A stretch of 64,000 nt of DNA, taken from Cavenderia fasciculata. Its lineage: Eukaryota > Evosea > Eumycetozoa > Acytosteliales > Cavenderiaceae. Both the position numbers and the translations under genes were made by a program. The DNA lies in NCBI RefSeq assembly GCF_000203815.1, contig NW_004457703.1:248001-312000 (forward strand), written 5' to 3'. Shown here piece by piece: positions 1 to 10,059 of the stretch. The notes beneath the pieces are model-generated. The model did no database searches. It had not been told where the DNA came from and was given only the letters and a program-made list of their open reading frames with translations. Positions within the stretch are counted from its first letter, which is position 1. Every line of letters begins with the position of its first letter.

Positions 1-1536
1 GATTGTTGTGTAGATGTCAACGATGTCGAGGATGATGACGATAATATATACGAAGAGGATGATGACAACGATTGGTTATGGTTGTTGTTGGTCATCATGT
101 TCAATCCCATTTTATTAGATAGTGCAGCTATATAATTGAAAAAGAAGAATGATGATTAATAATCAGATCTAATTTAAGTGGTGTATGTATGTATCAATGA
201 TGATTTTGATGATGATATTTACCAAATAACATTTTAGCGTTTAATAATTAATTAATTAATATATTTGATAATTTACTTTTTTAGTATTGTTATACTGTTT
301 ACGTAATATTCCTTAAATAGTTGGGTATTCCCAACAACAACAACAACGGCAGTTGAGAATTATAATTAGCATTGATCATCATTATCATCATATTCGAAAT
401 CAATCAAAATGCAAACCCACGATCGCAGTTTATGTTGTTGTCAACATTAACTGATAATCTATTGTTGTCAGTGGTAGTAGTCAATTAGCATTTATAATTT
501 ACATGGATGACAACAACATTGGTAGATCTGTAATAGATGCTTTTCAAAAATTATGATGATTTGGTTGACTGTGTGTGTTTTGAACGATTCATCAAAATAA
601 TCTATTCAATGTTGACATCAACCAATTTAATTCCGGACCCATCACTATTTACAAACAATGTACACAGACTAAAGGTATGATATGTGCCATCATCATCTGA
701 TTTTACAGATATACATCAATGACTCTAACTCTTTTATCTCTTTTATTTAGCAATCATATTAATTGATTAAATTGTATGATGATGATGATGATGATGTATG
801 TTGACGACAGACGAGAATAGATTTTAATCAAGCCTAATATAGTCTATTTCCATCGGTTGGCCGATTTAATTTAATTTACAATGATTGGCTTACGACAATT
901 TATGCTATTTCGAAATTTGTAAATCAGATTTCTAGATTAATGCTAGCATTTGAATTATCCATCGCCATCGTCGTCATCAGCAAGTATAAAAGATGAACTT
1001 TTATCAATTATTCATTTCAATTGTTTTTAGTTTCGTTTGCTTGTTCATTTATTTATCTTTTAAATCAAATGAACTCGATACCTATCAAAAGTAATCTATA
1101 ATATAATATCTATTATCCCAATATATATTAATATCATTTTTTAATTTAAAATAGGGATACAATCAAATCATTTTTCGAATCTAATGAAAATGTGATTATA
1201 GTTGGAGGCTTTAAAAAAAAAGGTCCTCTTTTCTCATATTAGATCTAGGGTACCCTCACAACATAGTATAGTTTAGTTTATGATAATTTAAATTATTAGA
1301 TTATGATCATAAATTCATAAGGATAGCGTGGATTGTACAGTGGTGTGTAATTGGTAATAGATATTATTATTCATTTTCCACCCACACTGTTGGAATAGTA
1401 AAAGTGATGTCAGCACACAAACCACATTCTATTCTACATCTTTAATAATACCGTTAATGGCGTTTATCAATTTTGATTTACATTTTGATATGCTTGGAAT
1501 GTTGCGAAATCATCTGTTATTTAGTTTACATGATGA

Positions 1537-1627
1537 TGACAACAACTTTAATTCCGTGATTCAACCACTCCACACAATTCAATCAATATCCACATTCCAC
1601 AACACACCAACAAGAGAGTATAAATAG
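1537..1627 (+). promoter_or_regulatory. Microgene promoter: TGACAACAAC element and TATA box
   Basis: TGACAACAAC lies at 1537-1546 and TATAAATAG at 1619-1627, about 115 bp before the ATG at 1743. Between TATA and ATG is an A/C-rich leader with repeated CAAATCA and CAACAA, typical of strong dictyostelid promoters. Confidence 0.6.
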
Positions 1628-1742
1628 AAATTGATTCACAATCATTCAAATCATCAAATCAACAACAAACAACTAAATCAACAATCAACAAACAAAGTTT
1701 TAAATTAAAAACTATCAAATCTTAAATTAAATTAATCTAAAA

Positions 1743-1988
1743 ATGTCATTATTTGGTATGTATTAATCAAATCTAATTCAATTCCAATTTAAAACAATAT
1801 TCTAATATCAAAATTTAATTTAATTAATTATAGCATCACTTTCAAAGATTGGATCAATCAACAACAACACCAACTCTATTAAACAATCCTCTTCAAATAA
1901 TTCAATGATTATTTCAATGAACAATGGAAGCAGTATTCAATCTGAAAACATGAATGCCTTCTCCAAACCATTCTGGGGAAAATGGTAA
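1743..1988 (+). CDS. Microgene, FxKPxW family, copy 1 (55 aa, two exons)
   Basis: Exon 1 (1743-1755) encodes MSLF plus one base. A phase-1 intron (GTATGT at 1756, TAG at 1831-1833) follows, and exon 2 runs 1834-1988. The spliced protein begins MSLFASLSKIGS, has an Asn/Ser-rich middle with the segment SMIISMN, and ends NAFSKPFWGKW with tryptophan as the last residue. There is no signal peptide or known domain. The early phase-1 intron and the SLSKI start recall the short hssA/sigN-type dictyostelid proteins, but the C-terminal motif is different and I do not know the function. The second copy at 3895 is nearly identical, which supports real coding. Confidence 0.8.
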
Positions 1989-2183
1989 ATTCAACATGGG
2001 ATCAAAACCAACTCTCTTAATTTATTAAAAAGTGATCAATCGAATCTTGTAAATAATAATAATAATAACAATAATCACTTTAATGTTCACAATCAAAATC
2101 TAATACATTTTGTAAATCATATTATATCATATCTATTTATTAAAATAAAATTAAATTAAAATCTATTTATTAAAATTTAAATC

Positions 2184-2432
2184 ATGTTGGGTGGTCAATC
2201 TTGTTCCTCTCTCATTTCTTTTTTTTTTTTTTTTAATCATCACAAGATCGAGAATGAAGTTATAAATACATATTTGCATCTTATTATTCATTTCAATAGA
2301 AAGAGAATTGTCAACTTAAATGTACTAGATATTATACGCGCTTATTCTAATGATCATAAAGATCTGATAGGAGCCAAAGGAAAAAGAGATAAGCTGATCA
2401 TTCGATCTTTCGATTCAACGATATTAGTTTAA
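2184..2432 (+). other. Weak open frame between the two microgenes
   Basis: An 82-codon frame opens after a poly-T run. Its second half (around RIVNLNVLDIIRAYSNDHKD) has a balanced composition unlike random AT-rich DNA, so it may be a fragment of a decayed gene. There is no recognisable domain, no promoter of the local type, and no counterpart after microgene 2. I would not call it a functional gene. Confidence 0.2.
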
Positions 2433-3679
2433 ACTGAATTATTATTAGGTTGTGTAATAGTTAATGTTGTTGTCAACATTAATTGATTATCTACTGTTAC
2501 TCAGTTCAATCAACACCATTATATTTACATGGATGACAACAACACAGGTAGATTCATATTAGATGGTTTTCAAAAATAATTTTAACGCGTTGATGGGATA
2601 GTGTGCACTGACAGTGTTTGGAAATACTCAGTAGATTGATGTATGATGTATAGCGTTGACATCAACCAATTCAATCGGTACTTTTCATACTATTTACAAA
2701 CAGGTAAGCAACATTGAAGAGAGAGAACCAATAGGTTTTGTTCCCTACTGACTCTATACCCCCATTTCATTTGAATTTACTATAGATAAATGGTTATACA
2801 TTCCCTATCAAACCAAAGAATGTTATGTGATGACGATATACATTCTATCGAGAATAGATCATATTCCAAGCCTAATCAATCCATCCATAAAAATATTTTT
2901 AAATTGTCCATAGGGTTAGGGTACAAAAAATTTGTATATTATAGAATGGAATGATAAATTAAATTAAATTGTAAATTAAACCAACCAACCAACCAAAAAA
3001 AAACAACAACAATCCAACGTCGTTGATGATCAACTCAATATTTAATATTTAATATAAACACAACAAGCTTGGATTTAATTAATTATTCATTGTAAATAAC
3101 TTTCCCATTTTCTATATACATCAATTTTTGAACATAATAATTAGCCAATCTGATATTAACCTATTTCTTTTTTATAGGTATAATGGAATAAAGTATAAGT
3201 GTACTATATATGAGAAGATATAAATATGTGTATATACAACAGGACATTGTGAGTCTTTTAAGGTTTGAGTCCTTTCATTCTATCAACTTTGAGTGGTCAA
3301 TAATAATAATAATAATAATCGATAATATTTTTTGGAACAAGATGGAGCTTTTAAATGCATAGTGCCGTGTGTCTAGTCAATCACTTGATCAAGTGGCACA
3401 TCACTTGGAATGGCAGTGGTCTTTAGTATTTGTTTGTTGGTTTGGTTTAACTTTCCCGTATTTTCAAAAAAGAAGTGAATGGTCATACAACACCCCAACA
3501 ATTTAAGTTTGTGGTTTTTTAAAAAATCAAAAAAATGATAACCACAAATATTCTACATCTCTTAATTATCATCATAATGATTTCTGACGTTGGTTTGATA
3601 TTAACCACTGATTTTACATTTTGATTTGGTTTAAATCAATTTGATGTTTGCGACATCATCTCTAGGTTGGTTTACGTGA

Positions 3680-3794
3680 TGACAACAACTTTATGTTCTG
3701 TGATTCTAATCTCTATAGAATTACTGTCATTCTCTTACCCCCCTACCTCTATCAAACCACAACACAAAACACACCAACAAAAGAGTATAAATAG
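3680..3794 (+). promoter_or_regulatory. Microgene promoter, copy 2
   Basis: TGACAACAAC at 3680-3689 and TATAAATAG at 3786-3794 repeat the arrangement of copy 1, about 100 bp before the ATG at 3895. Confidence 0.6.
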
Positions 3795-3894
3795 GAATTG
3801 ATTCGCAATCATTCAAATCATCAAATCAACAACAAACAACTAAATCAAAGTTTTAAATTAAAAACTATCAAATCTTAAATTAAATTAATCTAAA

Positions 3895-4147
3895 ATGTCA
3901 TTATTTGGTATGTATTAATTAAATCTAATTCAATTTCAATTTAAAACAATATTCTAATATCAAACTTTTAATTTAATTAATTATAGCATCACTTTCAAAG
4001 ATTGGATCAATCAACAACAACACCAACTCTATTAAACAATCATGTTCCTCTTCAAATAACTCAATGATTATTTCAATGAACAATGGAAGCAGTATTCAAT
4101 CTGAAAATATGAACGCCTTTTCCAAACCATTCTGGGGAAAATGGTAA
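3895..4147 (+). CDS. Microgene, FxKPxW family, copy 2 (57 aa, two exons)
   Basis: Exon 1 is 3895-3907 and exon 2 is 3987-4147, separated by a phase-1 intron with GTATGT and TAG. The protein matches copy 1 except for two extra residues (a Cys-Ser insertion in the Ser-rich stretch). It ends with the same FSKPFWGKW tail. Conservation of the reading frame, splice sites and C-terminus across a duplication whose flanks have drifted argues that the peptide is under selection. Function unknown. Confidence 0.8.
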
Positions 4148-4499
4148 ATTCATCATGAGATCAACTATCCAACACTCTTAATTTATTAAAAAGTGATCAA
4201 TCGAATCTTGTAAATAATAATAATAATAATCACTTTAATGTTCACAATCAAAATCTATGACATTTTGTAAATCATATTATATCATATCTATTTATTAAAA
4301 TAAATAAAATTAAATTTAAATAATTAAAAACAATCAAAAAAAATTCCTTCGTACCATCAAATACGTACACACAATCATCATGGTTTGAAATCTAATAGTA
4401 TTCATCTACCTTTTCTTTTAATATTATTTTTTAAATTTAAAAATATTTTTTTTTTAAAATTAGAGTAGTTGAAACTTTACAAAATCCTTTTGTTTTCTT

Positions 4500-5153
4500 T
4501 AAGAACATGTGCATGTGTGAATTGATCACCAAATTGATTGGTTATCAATGCGTTCTTATTGTTCCCTCCTTTTATCACACGCACACCTTCATATACCACA
4601 TTTCTCAAGCACTAATAGCTTAAGCACTATAGTATACGGATCAACTACAACAACAACATGAAAAAGGAGGGAAGAACATGTGTGCATTGATTGGTTATCA
4701 ATGCATTCTTCAGAATTATTGATTGGTCTTTTTTCATGTTGTTGTGTATTGATATACATAGAAATCATTCAGTTATATGTGCCAAGTCAAAACAAACAAG
4801 CCGTAGATAGTAATATTAATAATAATAATACTAATGATTCAACCCAACCAACCAGTACAACAACAGCAGCAGCAACAGCAACAGCAGCAGGACCAACAAC
4901 CAGAACAGGCAGAGGCCATAATTTGGTCCCAAGAGAACGTGGAACCAATTCTAGAGCAAGCCAATATATTGGAAGACAACAAGCACCAACCACAACCGAG
5001 GAAAAACTACTAGTGCCATTGGATAAGGTCAAAGAGTTGACATGTCGGTTAGAAACGGGTCTCTAGCAGGTGTTATCCCACTGTACAACATTCTCATTGA
5101 CCAACTGGAGGATGCCAAGGATAACTGTACTGACGAGTATATAGTTAATGGTA
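4500..5153 (+). mobile_element. Remnant of a DNA transposon, possibly hAT-like
   Basis: The stretch 4500-4572 and the stretch 4660-4710 share AAGAACATGTG and ATTGATTGGTTATCAATGC blocks. They also face each other as inverted copies of TTCCCTCCTTTT and AAAAGGAGGGAA, like decayed termini. Downstream, three frames each carry part of a protein-like sequence: a Thr/Ala- or Gln-rich run (4840-4910), then EPILEQANILED, then LAGVIPLYNILIDQLED ending at a GTAAGA donor near 5153. The last piece resembles the segment before the dimerisation region of hAT transposases (pattern YPxLxxVxPxYNxLIDxLE). The match is by eye and short, so the family call is tentative. The reading frame is not intact. Confidence 0.35.
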
Positions 5154-5219
5154 AGAATAATTAATATAATATATTAAATATTAAATATTAAACATCATAG
5201 AGGGATTTTTTTATAAGTG

Positions 5220-5304
5220 TTTAGTCCAACAACAAGATATAATACTCAAAATAATCGATATCTAGGAATAATCAATGTTTATTATATCTTGTTGTTGGAC
5301 TAAA
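5220..5304. repeat. Perfect 25-bp inverted repeat with 35-nt loop
   Basis: Bases 5220-5244 (TTTAGTCCAACAACAAGATA and five more) are the exact reverse complement of 5280-5304. The intervening 35 bases would form the loop of a hairpin. It lies between the transposon remnant and the minus-strand microgene. It could be a small hairpin RNA, the ends of a tiny inverted-repeat element, or part of the remnant. Confidence 0.85.
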
Positions 5305-5520
5305 GGAACTGGTCTGGTTCAAGATTCAATTTCAAAAACACGCAATCAAGATAATAAAAGAGAGAGAGAGAGGTACGTAAAAAAAGATATTAGAGTTTAT
5401 TAATAATTTATTTATTTTTATTTACAACTATAGTACATTAGAATAAGGCTACAATTCATTCTAAATCGATTTAGAATTATTTAAATAATTATTTAATTTG
5501 GTTTGGTATAATATACATGT

Positions 5521-5752
5521 CTAGATATATCCAAATGCCCAAGCTGGACGCATGAATCTAGTGATGGAATTATTGGATTGTTGTTGGTTTTGTTGTTGCA
5601 CAGTAGAAAAAGAAGAAGAAGAAGAAGAGTTGTTCAATAGTACAGATTGCTTTATTGAAATCTTTGAAAGTGTATCTATAGGAAAATAGAAATCTAGTAA
5701 GTTGCTTGTTCATTTGTTCATTCATTTTTAATTAATACTTACTGTAAATCAT
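5521..5752 (-). CDS. Microgene, FMRPxW subfamily, copy 1 (two exons)
   Basis: Read on the minus strand, exon 1 (5752-5743) is ATGATTTACA followed by a GTAAGT donor. The acceptor CTATAG lies near 5680. The spliced protein starts MIYNTLSKISIKQS, passes through a Ser run and a Gln/Asn-rich stretch, and ends FMRPAWAFGYI, about 51 residues. It shares the [ST]L[ST]KIS start, phase-1 early intron and F-x-[KR]-P-x-W tail with the plus-strand microgenes, but extends a few residues beyond the Trp. No domain or signal peptide is visible. It is divergent to the gene at 6792. Confidence 0.7.
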
Positions 5753-5860
5753 TTTTTAAATAGTGTATATAGTTAATCGTTAAAAGATCAAAGAGTTGAT
5801 TGTTAATTGTTAATTGTTAATTGGTTGGTTTGATATTTTAAAATGATATTCATATCTTGG

Positions 5861-5930
5861 CTATTTATACTGAATGGTTGTCACCCAAAAGATGTGTGTA
5901 TCTATTAGCTATTAGCTAGTGTTGTCAACA
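5861..5930 (-). promoter_or_regulatory. Promoter of the minus-strand microgene at 5752
   Basis: On the minus strand GTATAAATAG lies at 5870-5861. The palindrome TGTTGTCAACA lies about 50 bp further upstream at 5920-5930. A second TGTTGTCAACA sits at 6087-6097 in the shared divergent region. Confidence 0.55.
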
Positions 5931-6608
5931 TGCTCGCCACTCCATCTAAATCATATATAATCATTAATCCATTTAATTTTAAATGTACGTAATTGCACCA
6001 TATTATAATTAATCTATTAATATGATCATATTATTAATAGCGCACCCACTGATTCAATTCATTTAGTTTAGTAAATGCATAGTCAGTGTTGTCAACATTC
6101 GAATTGATAAATATCGCGTTTGTGATGAATAATCATCAGATGCACGTCAAAGGCGTCAACTTTTTGGTTTAGGTTTGGTTTTGTTTGGTTTGGTTGATGA
6201 TGTATATATTTAAAACAACAATGAACAGCATGACATGACACGACACGTGTTCGATAGACAAGTGTGGTTGGTGGTGGGAGAATCATCATCATCAAATTTT
6301 AGTTGAATTGATTAGAATTTATTATTATATATTTAGCATTTAGTCGACATTGTTTAAAGAAATGACATTTAGATATATAGAATAGAATCATATCATCATT
6401 TTGATTAAAGATTCTATCGAATTTAAGTTTTCAACCACACCACCACAACACACTCAACACAACCCTCAAAACACAACATGATATCATTATACTTTACTTT
6501 CCACACTCACACACAGCACTCCTTAACAATCAAAATAATAATATCCGAATATTAAATGATCCATGTTTATAAATGACACTATCAATTTCTAGATTGTCAT
6601 TTTACTAA

Positions 6609-6691
6609 TGACAACAACATCATCATCATTTATTTGTGGTAGTGGTGATGATTGATGGCTAATGCATTCAATTTGGAATTCACTATAAATA
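6609..6691 (+). promoter_or_regulatory. Promoter of the microgene at 6792
   Basis: TGACAACAAC at 6609-6618 and TATAAATA at 6684-6691. The block from TGACACTATCAATTTCTAGA to TGACAACAAC is repeated before the gene at 9752. Confidence 0.6.
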
Positions 6692-6791
6692 CAATTAAAC
6701 ATTGATTGTTTAATATCATCAAATCAACAACAACAACAACAACTACTAAATATCTATTTATTTAAATTAAATCAAAACACACAAATTAAAA

Positions 6792-7027
6792 ATGCTCTTC
6801 AGTATGTAAATTAAAATCAATTATATTATTTAATTTAAAATTAATATTAATATTTATTTAATTTATTTTTAGAATCATTAACCAAGATTTCAATCAACCA
6901 ATTTTCATCATCTGCACAAATGAATCATTCAATTATTATGATCAACAATAATGGTGCCAACCATCAATCAATGATGAATACCAATGAAACATCTGCATTC
7001 TCTCGTCCATATTGGTGCAAGTGGTAA
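6792..7027 (+). CDS. Microgene, FSRPYWCKW type, copy 1 (54 aa, two exons)
   Basis: Exon 1 is ATGCTCTTCA (6792-6801). The phase-1 intron starts GTATGT and ends TTTTTAG at 6872. Exon 2 runs 6873-7027. The protein starts MLFKSLTKISINQFSSS, has a His/Asn/Met-rich middle (SIIMINNNGANHQS), and ends SAFSRPYWCKW with a terminal Trp. It is clearly the same family as the genes at 1743 and 3895. Function unknown; no signal peptide, so either intracellular or exported by an unconventional route. Confidence 0.8.
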
Positions 7028-7242
7028 ATCGATATTGCCAATACTGTAATATTGAAATTCCACTATAGTTTCTTTCAACTGGCATAGATATCCGACTTTT
7101 ATCATACCAACCAACTATTTAATTATTTAATTATTTAATTTAATTTAAAATGAATCGACTCTTTATTTAAAACAATAAATGTACATAATATTATAATACC
7201 ATAATCAAATTTAATTAGTATTATTAATCTTGTTGTGTTGTT

Positions 7243-7986
7243 TTAGCAAGAATTTAAGTAGTAATTGTGTTCATGTAAATTCCAAACATCACGGGAACAA
7301 CCTTGGTTTACATTATATGATGCGCATGATGGTTGTGAAGCAGTACCATTACATGTGACTACAATACCTATTGTGTATAGTTGAAGAAAAGTGTTAGTAG
7401 TTGATATGGTTTTTTGTTTGTTTTTAGACTTACTGGTATATTCTTCACAATAAAAAGTTTGTGAATATTCAGTTCCCCAGTGGAAGACTGTACCATTTGT
7501 ATAGTAATAGTACCACTGTGGATCGGATGAACATTGTCTATCAGAGTATACTGCTTGTTTGAAGCCATAGAGTGGGACATAGGATGGGTTATCTACGATT
7601 GAGACACGAACGAAATTATTGGTCACCTTGTAGCCAATGTTAGCATAGGCAGGTGCACGGTAGCATCCACCAACCACCCAAGTAGAGTTACCATTTGGAT
7701 TTCTATATTCACATGTTGGATCGTAGTTTTTGTAGCTCGAGATGGTTGCTATGGTTTCATCGTTGTTTACAGATACATAGATATTTTGTGCTCCTGGAGC
7801 CAAGTCTCCAACTCCCATACATTGACCTACTTGGAATGAGAACCCAACTCCATACGATCCATCAGACTCTGTACAATTTGGATCGGCATATGGTACCATT
7901 TGTAAATAGGTTACGGCATCTACATAACTCTTTAAACAGATGGCTACCATTAAAGATGCCACAATAAAAGTGTTAAAAAATTTCAT
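7243..7986 (-). CDS. Secreted Cys- and Tyr-rich protein (225 aa spliced)
   Basis: The start at 7986 gives a clear signal peptide (MKFFNTFIVASLMVAICL, then a small-residue cleavage region). The mature part begins VTYLQMVPYADPNC and carries spaced cysteines, many Tyr and several N-glycosylation sequons (NCT, NST, NGT). A GTAAGT donor at 7433 and an AATAG acceptor at 7368 define a 66-nt intron. Because 66 is a multiple of three and has no stop, the frame stays open if the intron is retained (247 aa). Spliced, EEYT joins SIVVTCNG. I do not recognise a domain; the layout resembles small dictyostelid extracellular proteins. It sits between the two duplicated microgene blocks and has no copy there, so it was either inserted or lost from one block. 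Confidence 0.75.
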   Translation of the reverse strand: MKFFNTFIVASLMVAICLKSYVDAVTYLQMVPYADPNCTESDGSYGVGFSFQVGQCMGVGDLAPGAQNIYVSVNNDETIATISSYKNYDPTCEYRNPNGNSTWVVGGCYRAPAYANIGYKVTNNFVRVSIVDNPSYVPLYGFKQAVYSDRQCSSDPQWYYYYTNGTVFHWGTEYSQTFYCEEYTSKSKNKQKTISTTNTFLQLYTIGIVVTCNGTASQPSCASYNVNQGCSRDVWNLHEHNYYLNSC

Positions 7987-8586
7987 TTATGTTATATATA
8001 AACAAAAAGATTGTTAGATAGAATTAAGATAAAAAAAGATATACAGAGTAGTTTGATTGATTGAAGTTATGAAAGAATGAAATTGAATTCAACAAAGAGG
8101 GTGTGCCCTTCATTTTAATGATGTCACATGCACAATTAAAATAAAAATATCTTTGGCTCCAACACTTTAGCAAAAATATCTTTTAAAAATGACCTCCGAT
8201 GATGGATCAAAAATAATAAATTTAAATAATTATTTGAAGAATCTTGGGTTACAGATAGATAAAGAGATGGAATATTTTTTATTGTTATTGTCATGTGAAT
8301 AATAAGCTTGTATTATTGGGAATAGAACTTCTCTAGATCCCAGTAACGAACGATTTATTTTAAAATATTAAAAAAAAGACAGATAACAGTAAATTTTGGG
8401 TGAAAGTTCTTTTACAAAATATTGATCATTACAATGAAAGAGATAATAGTGTAGTTTGATAAATTATAATAGTAGTATATACAGTATTTGGTTTATTTAG
8501 AATGAATCATTCGTAGTCGATGAATGAACTTTGTCGATCAATAATTATAAGAAAGTAGATATCAGTAAACAGCAAACAGTTAACAG
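7987..8586. other. Intergenic, upstream of the secreted-protein gene
   Basis: The 600 bases hold AT-rich spacer and a purine-rich stretch near 8090-8110. I see no gene, no repeat longer than simple-sequence runs, and no clear TATA element of the microgene type. Confidence 0.5.
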
Positions 8587-8846
8587 TTAACAGTATCCAA
8601 ATGCCCACGATGGACGCATAAATTTAGATGTAGTATTGTTGGATTGTAATGTTTGTTGTTGTTGACTGGTCACGCTATTCATTGTTGAACAATTTGATAC
8701 AAATAATGATGATGATGAAGTTGATTGCTTCATGGAGATCTTGGTAAGAGTAGCTATTAGAGTAAAAACAAAGAGTAAGAATTAGTAAATAATTTAAATT
8801 ATCTTTTTCATAGATAATCATAATAATAATACTTACTATATATCAT
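8587..8846 (-). CDS. Microgene, FMRPxW subfamily, copy 2 (two exons)
   Basis: Exon 1 on the minus strand is ATGATATATA (8846-8837). The intron spans 8836-8754 (GTAAGT to ATAG) and exon 2 runs 8753-8587. The protein starts MIYTTLTKISMKQS, passes through a Ser and Gln-rich middle, and ends FMRPSWAFGYC. Compared with the copy at 5521 only the ends are well kept; the middle differs freely. This suggests that the N-terminal TKIS and C-terminal FMRPxWAFGY segments are the functional parts. Confidence 0.7.
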
Positions 8847-8940
8847 TTTGTTTTTAGAGGTTTTAAAAGATTGGTTTAAATTAATTATAGAATAAAGAGG
8901 ATTGATGATTTGTTTGATTTATTCCAACAACCATGGGAAG

Positions 8941-9013
8941 CTATTTATGCTTTTGTTTACTCCTCATAATGTATTAAAGAAGAACAGTAGGTGGGCGGGT
9001 GTGTGTTGTCAAC
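8941..9013 (-). promoter_or_regulatory. Promoter of the minus-strand microgene at 8846
   Basis: GCATAAATAG on the minus strand (8950-8941) and TGTTGTCAACA at 9003-9013 repeat the arrangement seen before the gene at 5752. Confidence 0.5.
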
Positions 9014-9459
9014 ATAAAGAGAGAGAGAGATCAAACTATTTAAAAGTAAGTCTAATCTTTAGTGTAGGATCACTTGTATATAGCATTTAACGACAAGTGT
9101 TGTCATCATTATAATTGTCAGATGTCATTTGGAAATGGGAATGCTAAGTATTAAACTGTCAATTATCTTTGATTGATTGATTGATTTCGTCATTCATCTT
9201 GGGAAAACAAACTCTTACACTGGTTAGAGAAGAGAAAGATAAAGAGAGAATGGAATGCTAATTGATACATTTATTTTTGTATAGATATCTTTTACAAAAA
9301 ACACACACAACTAAGATATGATAGAATAGAATAGAATCATCATCATCTGATTAAAGATTCTATCGAATTTAAGTTTTCAACCACCCCACAACACACTCAA
9401 CACACAACATGATATCATTCACTTACTGCTAATCATTTTGTTTTGTGTCAATAATACAA

Positions 9460-9460
<1 letters not shown>

Positions 9461-9507
<47 letters not shown>
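9461..9507. repeat. (TAA)n microsatellite
   Basis: An uninterrupted run of about fifteen TAA units in the shared upstream region of the divergent pair, not present at this length in the other block. Confidence 0.95.
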
Positions 9508-9575
9508 TCCGAATATTTCCGGGTTCCATGTGTTTATGTATGACACTATCAATTTCTAGATTGTCATTTTACTAA

Positions 9576-9664
9576 TGACAACAACATTTAAATTGTGGTA
9601 TTGTGGTGGTGACTGGTTGATTGATTGATAGTATAACCATTCAATTTGGAATTCACTATAAATA
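9576..9664 (+). promoter_or_regulatory. Promoter of the microgene at 9752
   Basis: TGACAACAAC at 9576-9585 and TATAAATA at 9657-9664, embedded in a block nearly identical to 6575-6700. Confidence 0.6.
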
Positions 9665-9751
9665 CAATTAAACATTGATAGTTTAATATCATCAAATCAA
9701 CAACAACAACTAAATATCTATTTATTTATATCAAACACACACAAATTAAAA

Positions 9752-9976
9752 ATGCTCTTCAGTATGTATACATCATTTATAATCTTAAACATTTTTTAAA
9801 TTCATATTAATATTTTAATTTATTTATTTTTAGAATCATTAACCAAGATTTCAATCAACCAATTTTCATCATCTGCACAAATGATTGTGATCAACAATAA
9901 TGGTGCCAACCATCAATCAATAATGAATACCAATGAAACATCTGCATTCTCTCGTCCATATTGGTGCAAGTGGTAA
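9752..9976 (+). CDS. Microgene, FSRPYWCKW type, copy 2 (50 aa, two exons)
   Basis: Exon 1 is 9752-9761, with intron GTATGT to TTTTTAG, and exon 2 is 9834-9976. The protein matches the gene at 6792 but lacks four residues (the MNHS stretch) in the middle and has one Met to Ile change. It keeps the MLFKSLTKISIN start and the SRPYWCKW end. Together with the minus-strand gene at 8587 it forms the second copy of the divergent pair. Confidence 0.8.
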
Positions 9977-10059
9977 ATCGATATTGAGATTGAAATCGAT
10001 ATCTTCAAATTCTCGATTTCGCTTTATCATACCTCTCTCTGCCGACCATCACCGCAGAT

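Larger units (their letters stand above)
433..4330. repeat. Tandem duplication of about 2 kb carrying a microgene
   Basis: Two direct units are visible, about 433-2150 and 2465-4330. Each starts with TGTTGTTGTCAACA, followed by TGACAACAAC (508, 2534), a GTTGACATCAACCA box (about 611, 2653), a second TGACAACAAC (1537, 3680), a TATAAATAG box and a nearly identical microgene with its intron and 3' region. The copies differ by many small indels between the conserved blocks, so the duplication is not very recent. Outside these blocks the DNA holds trinucleotide runs and no gene I can support. Confidence 0.8.

Noticed and set aside
9461-9507. Possible CRISPR-like or regular array
   Set aside because: It is a plain trinucleotide microsatellite; no spaced repeats of array type occur anywhere in the window.
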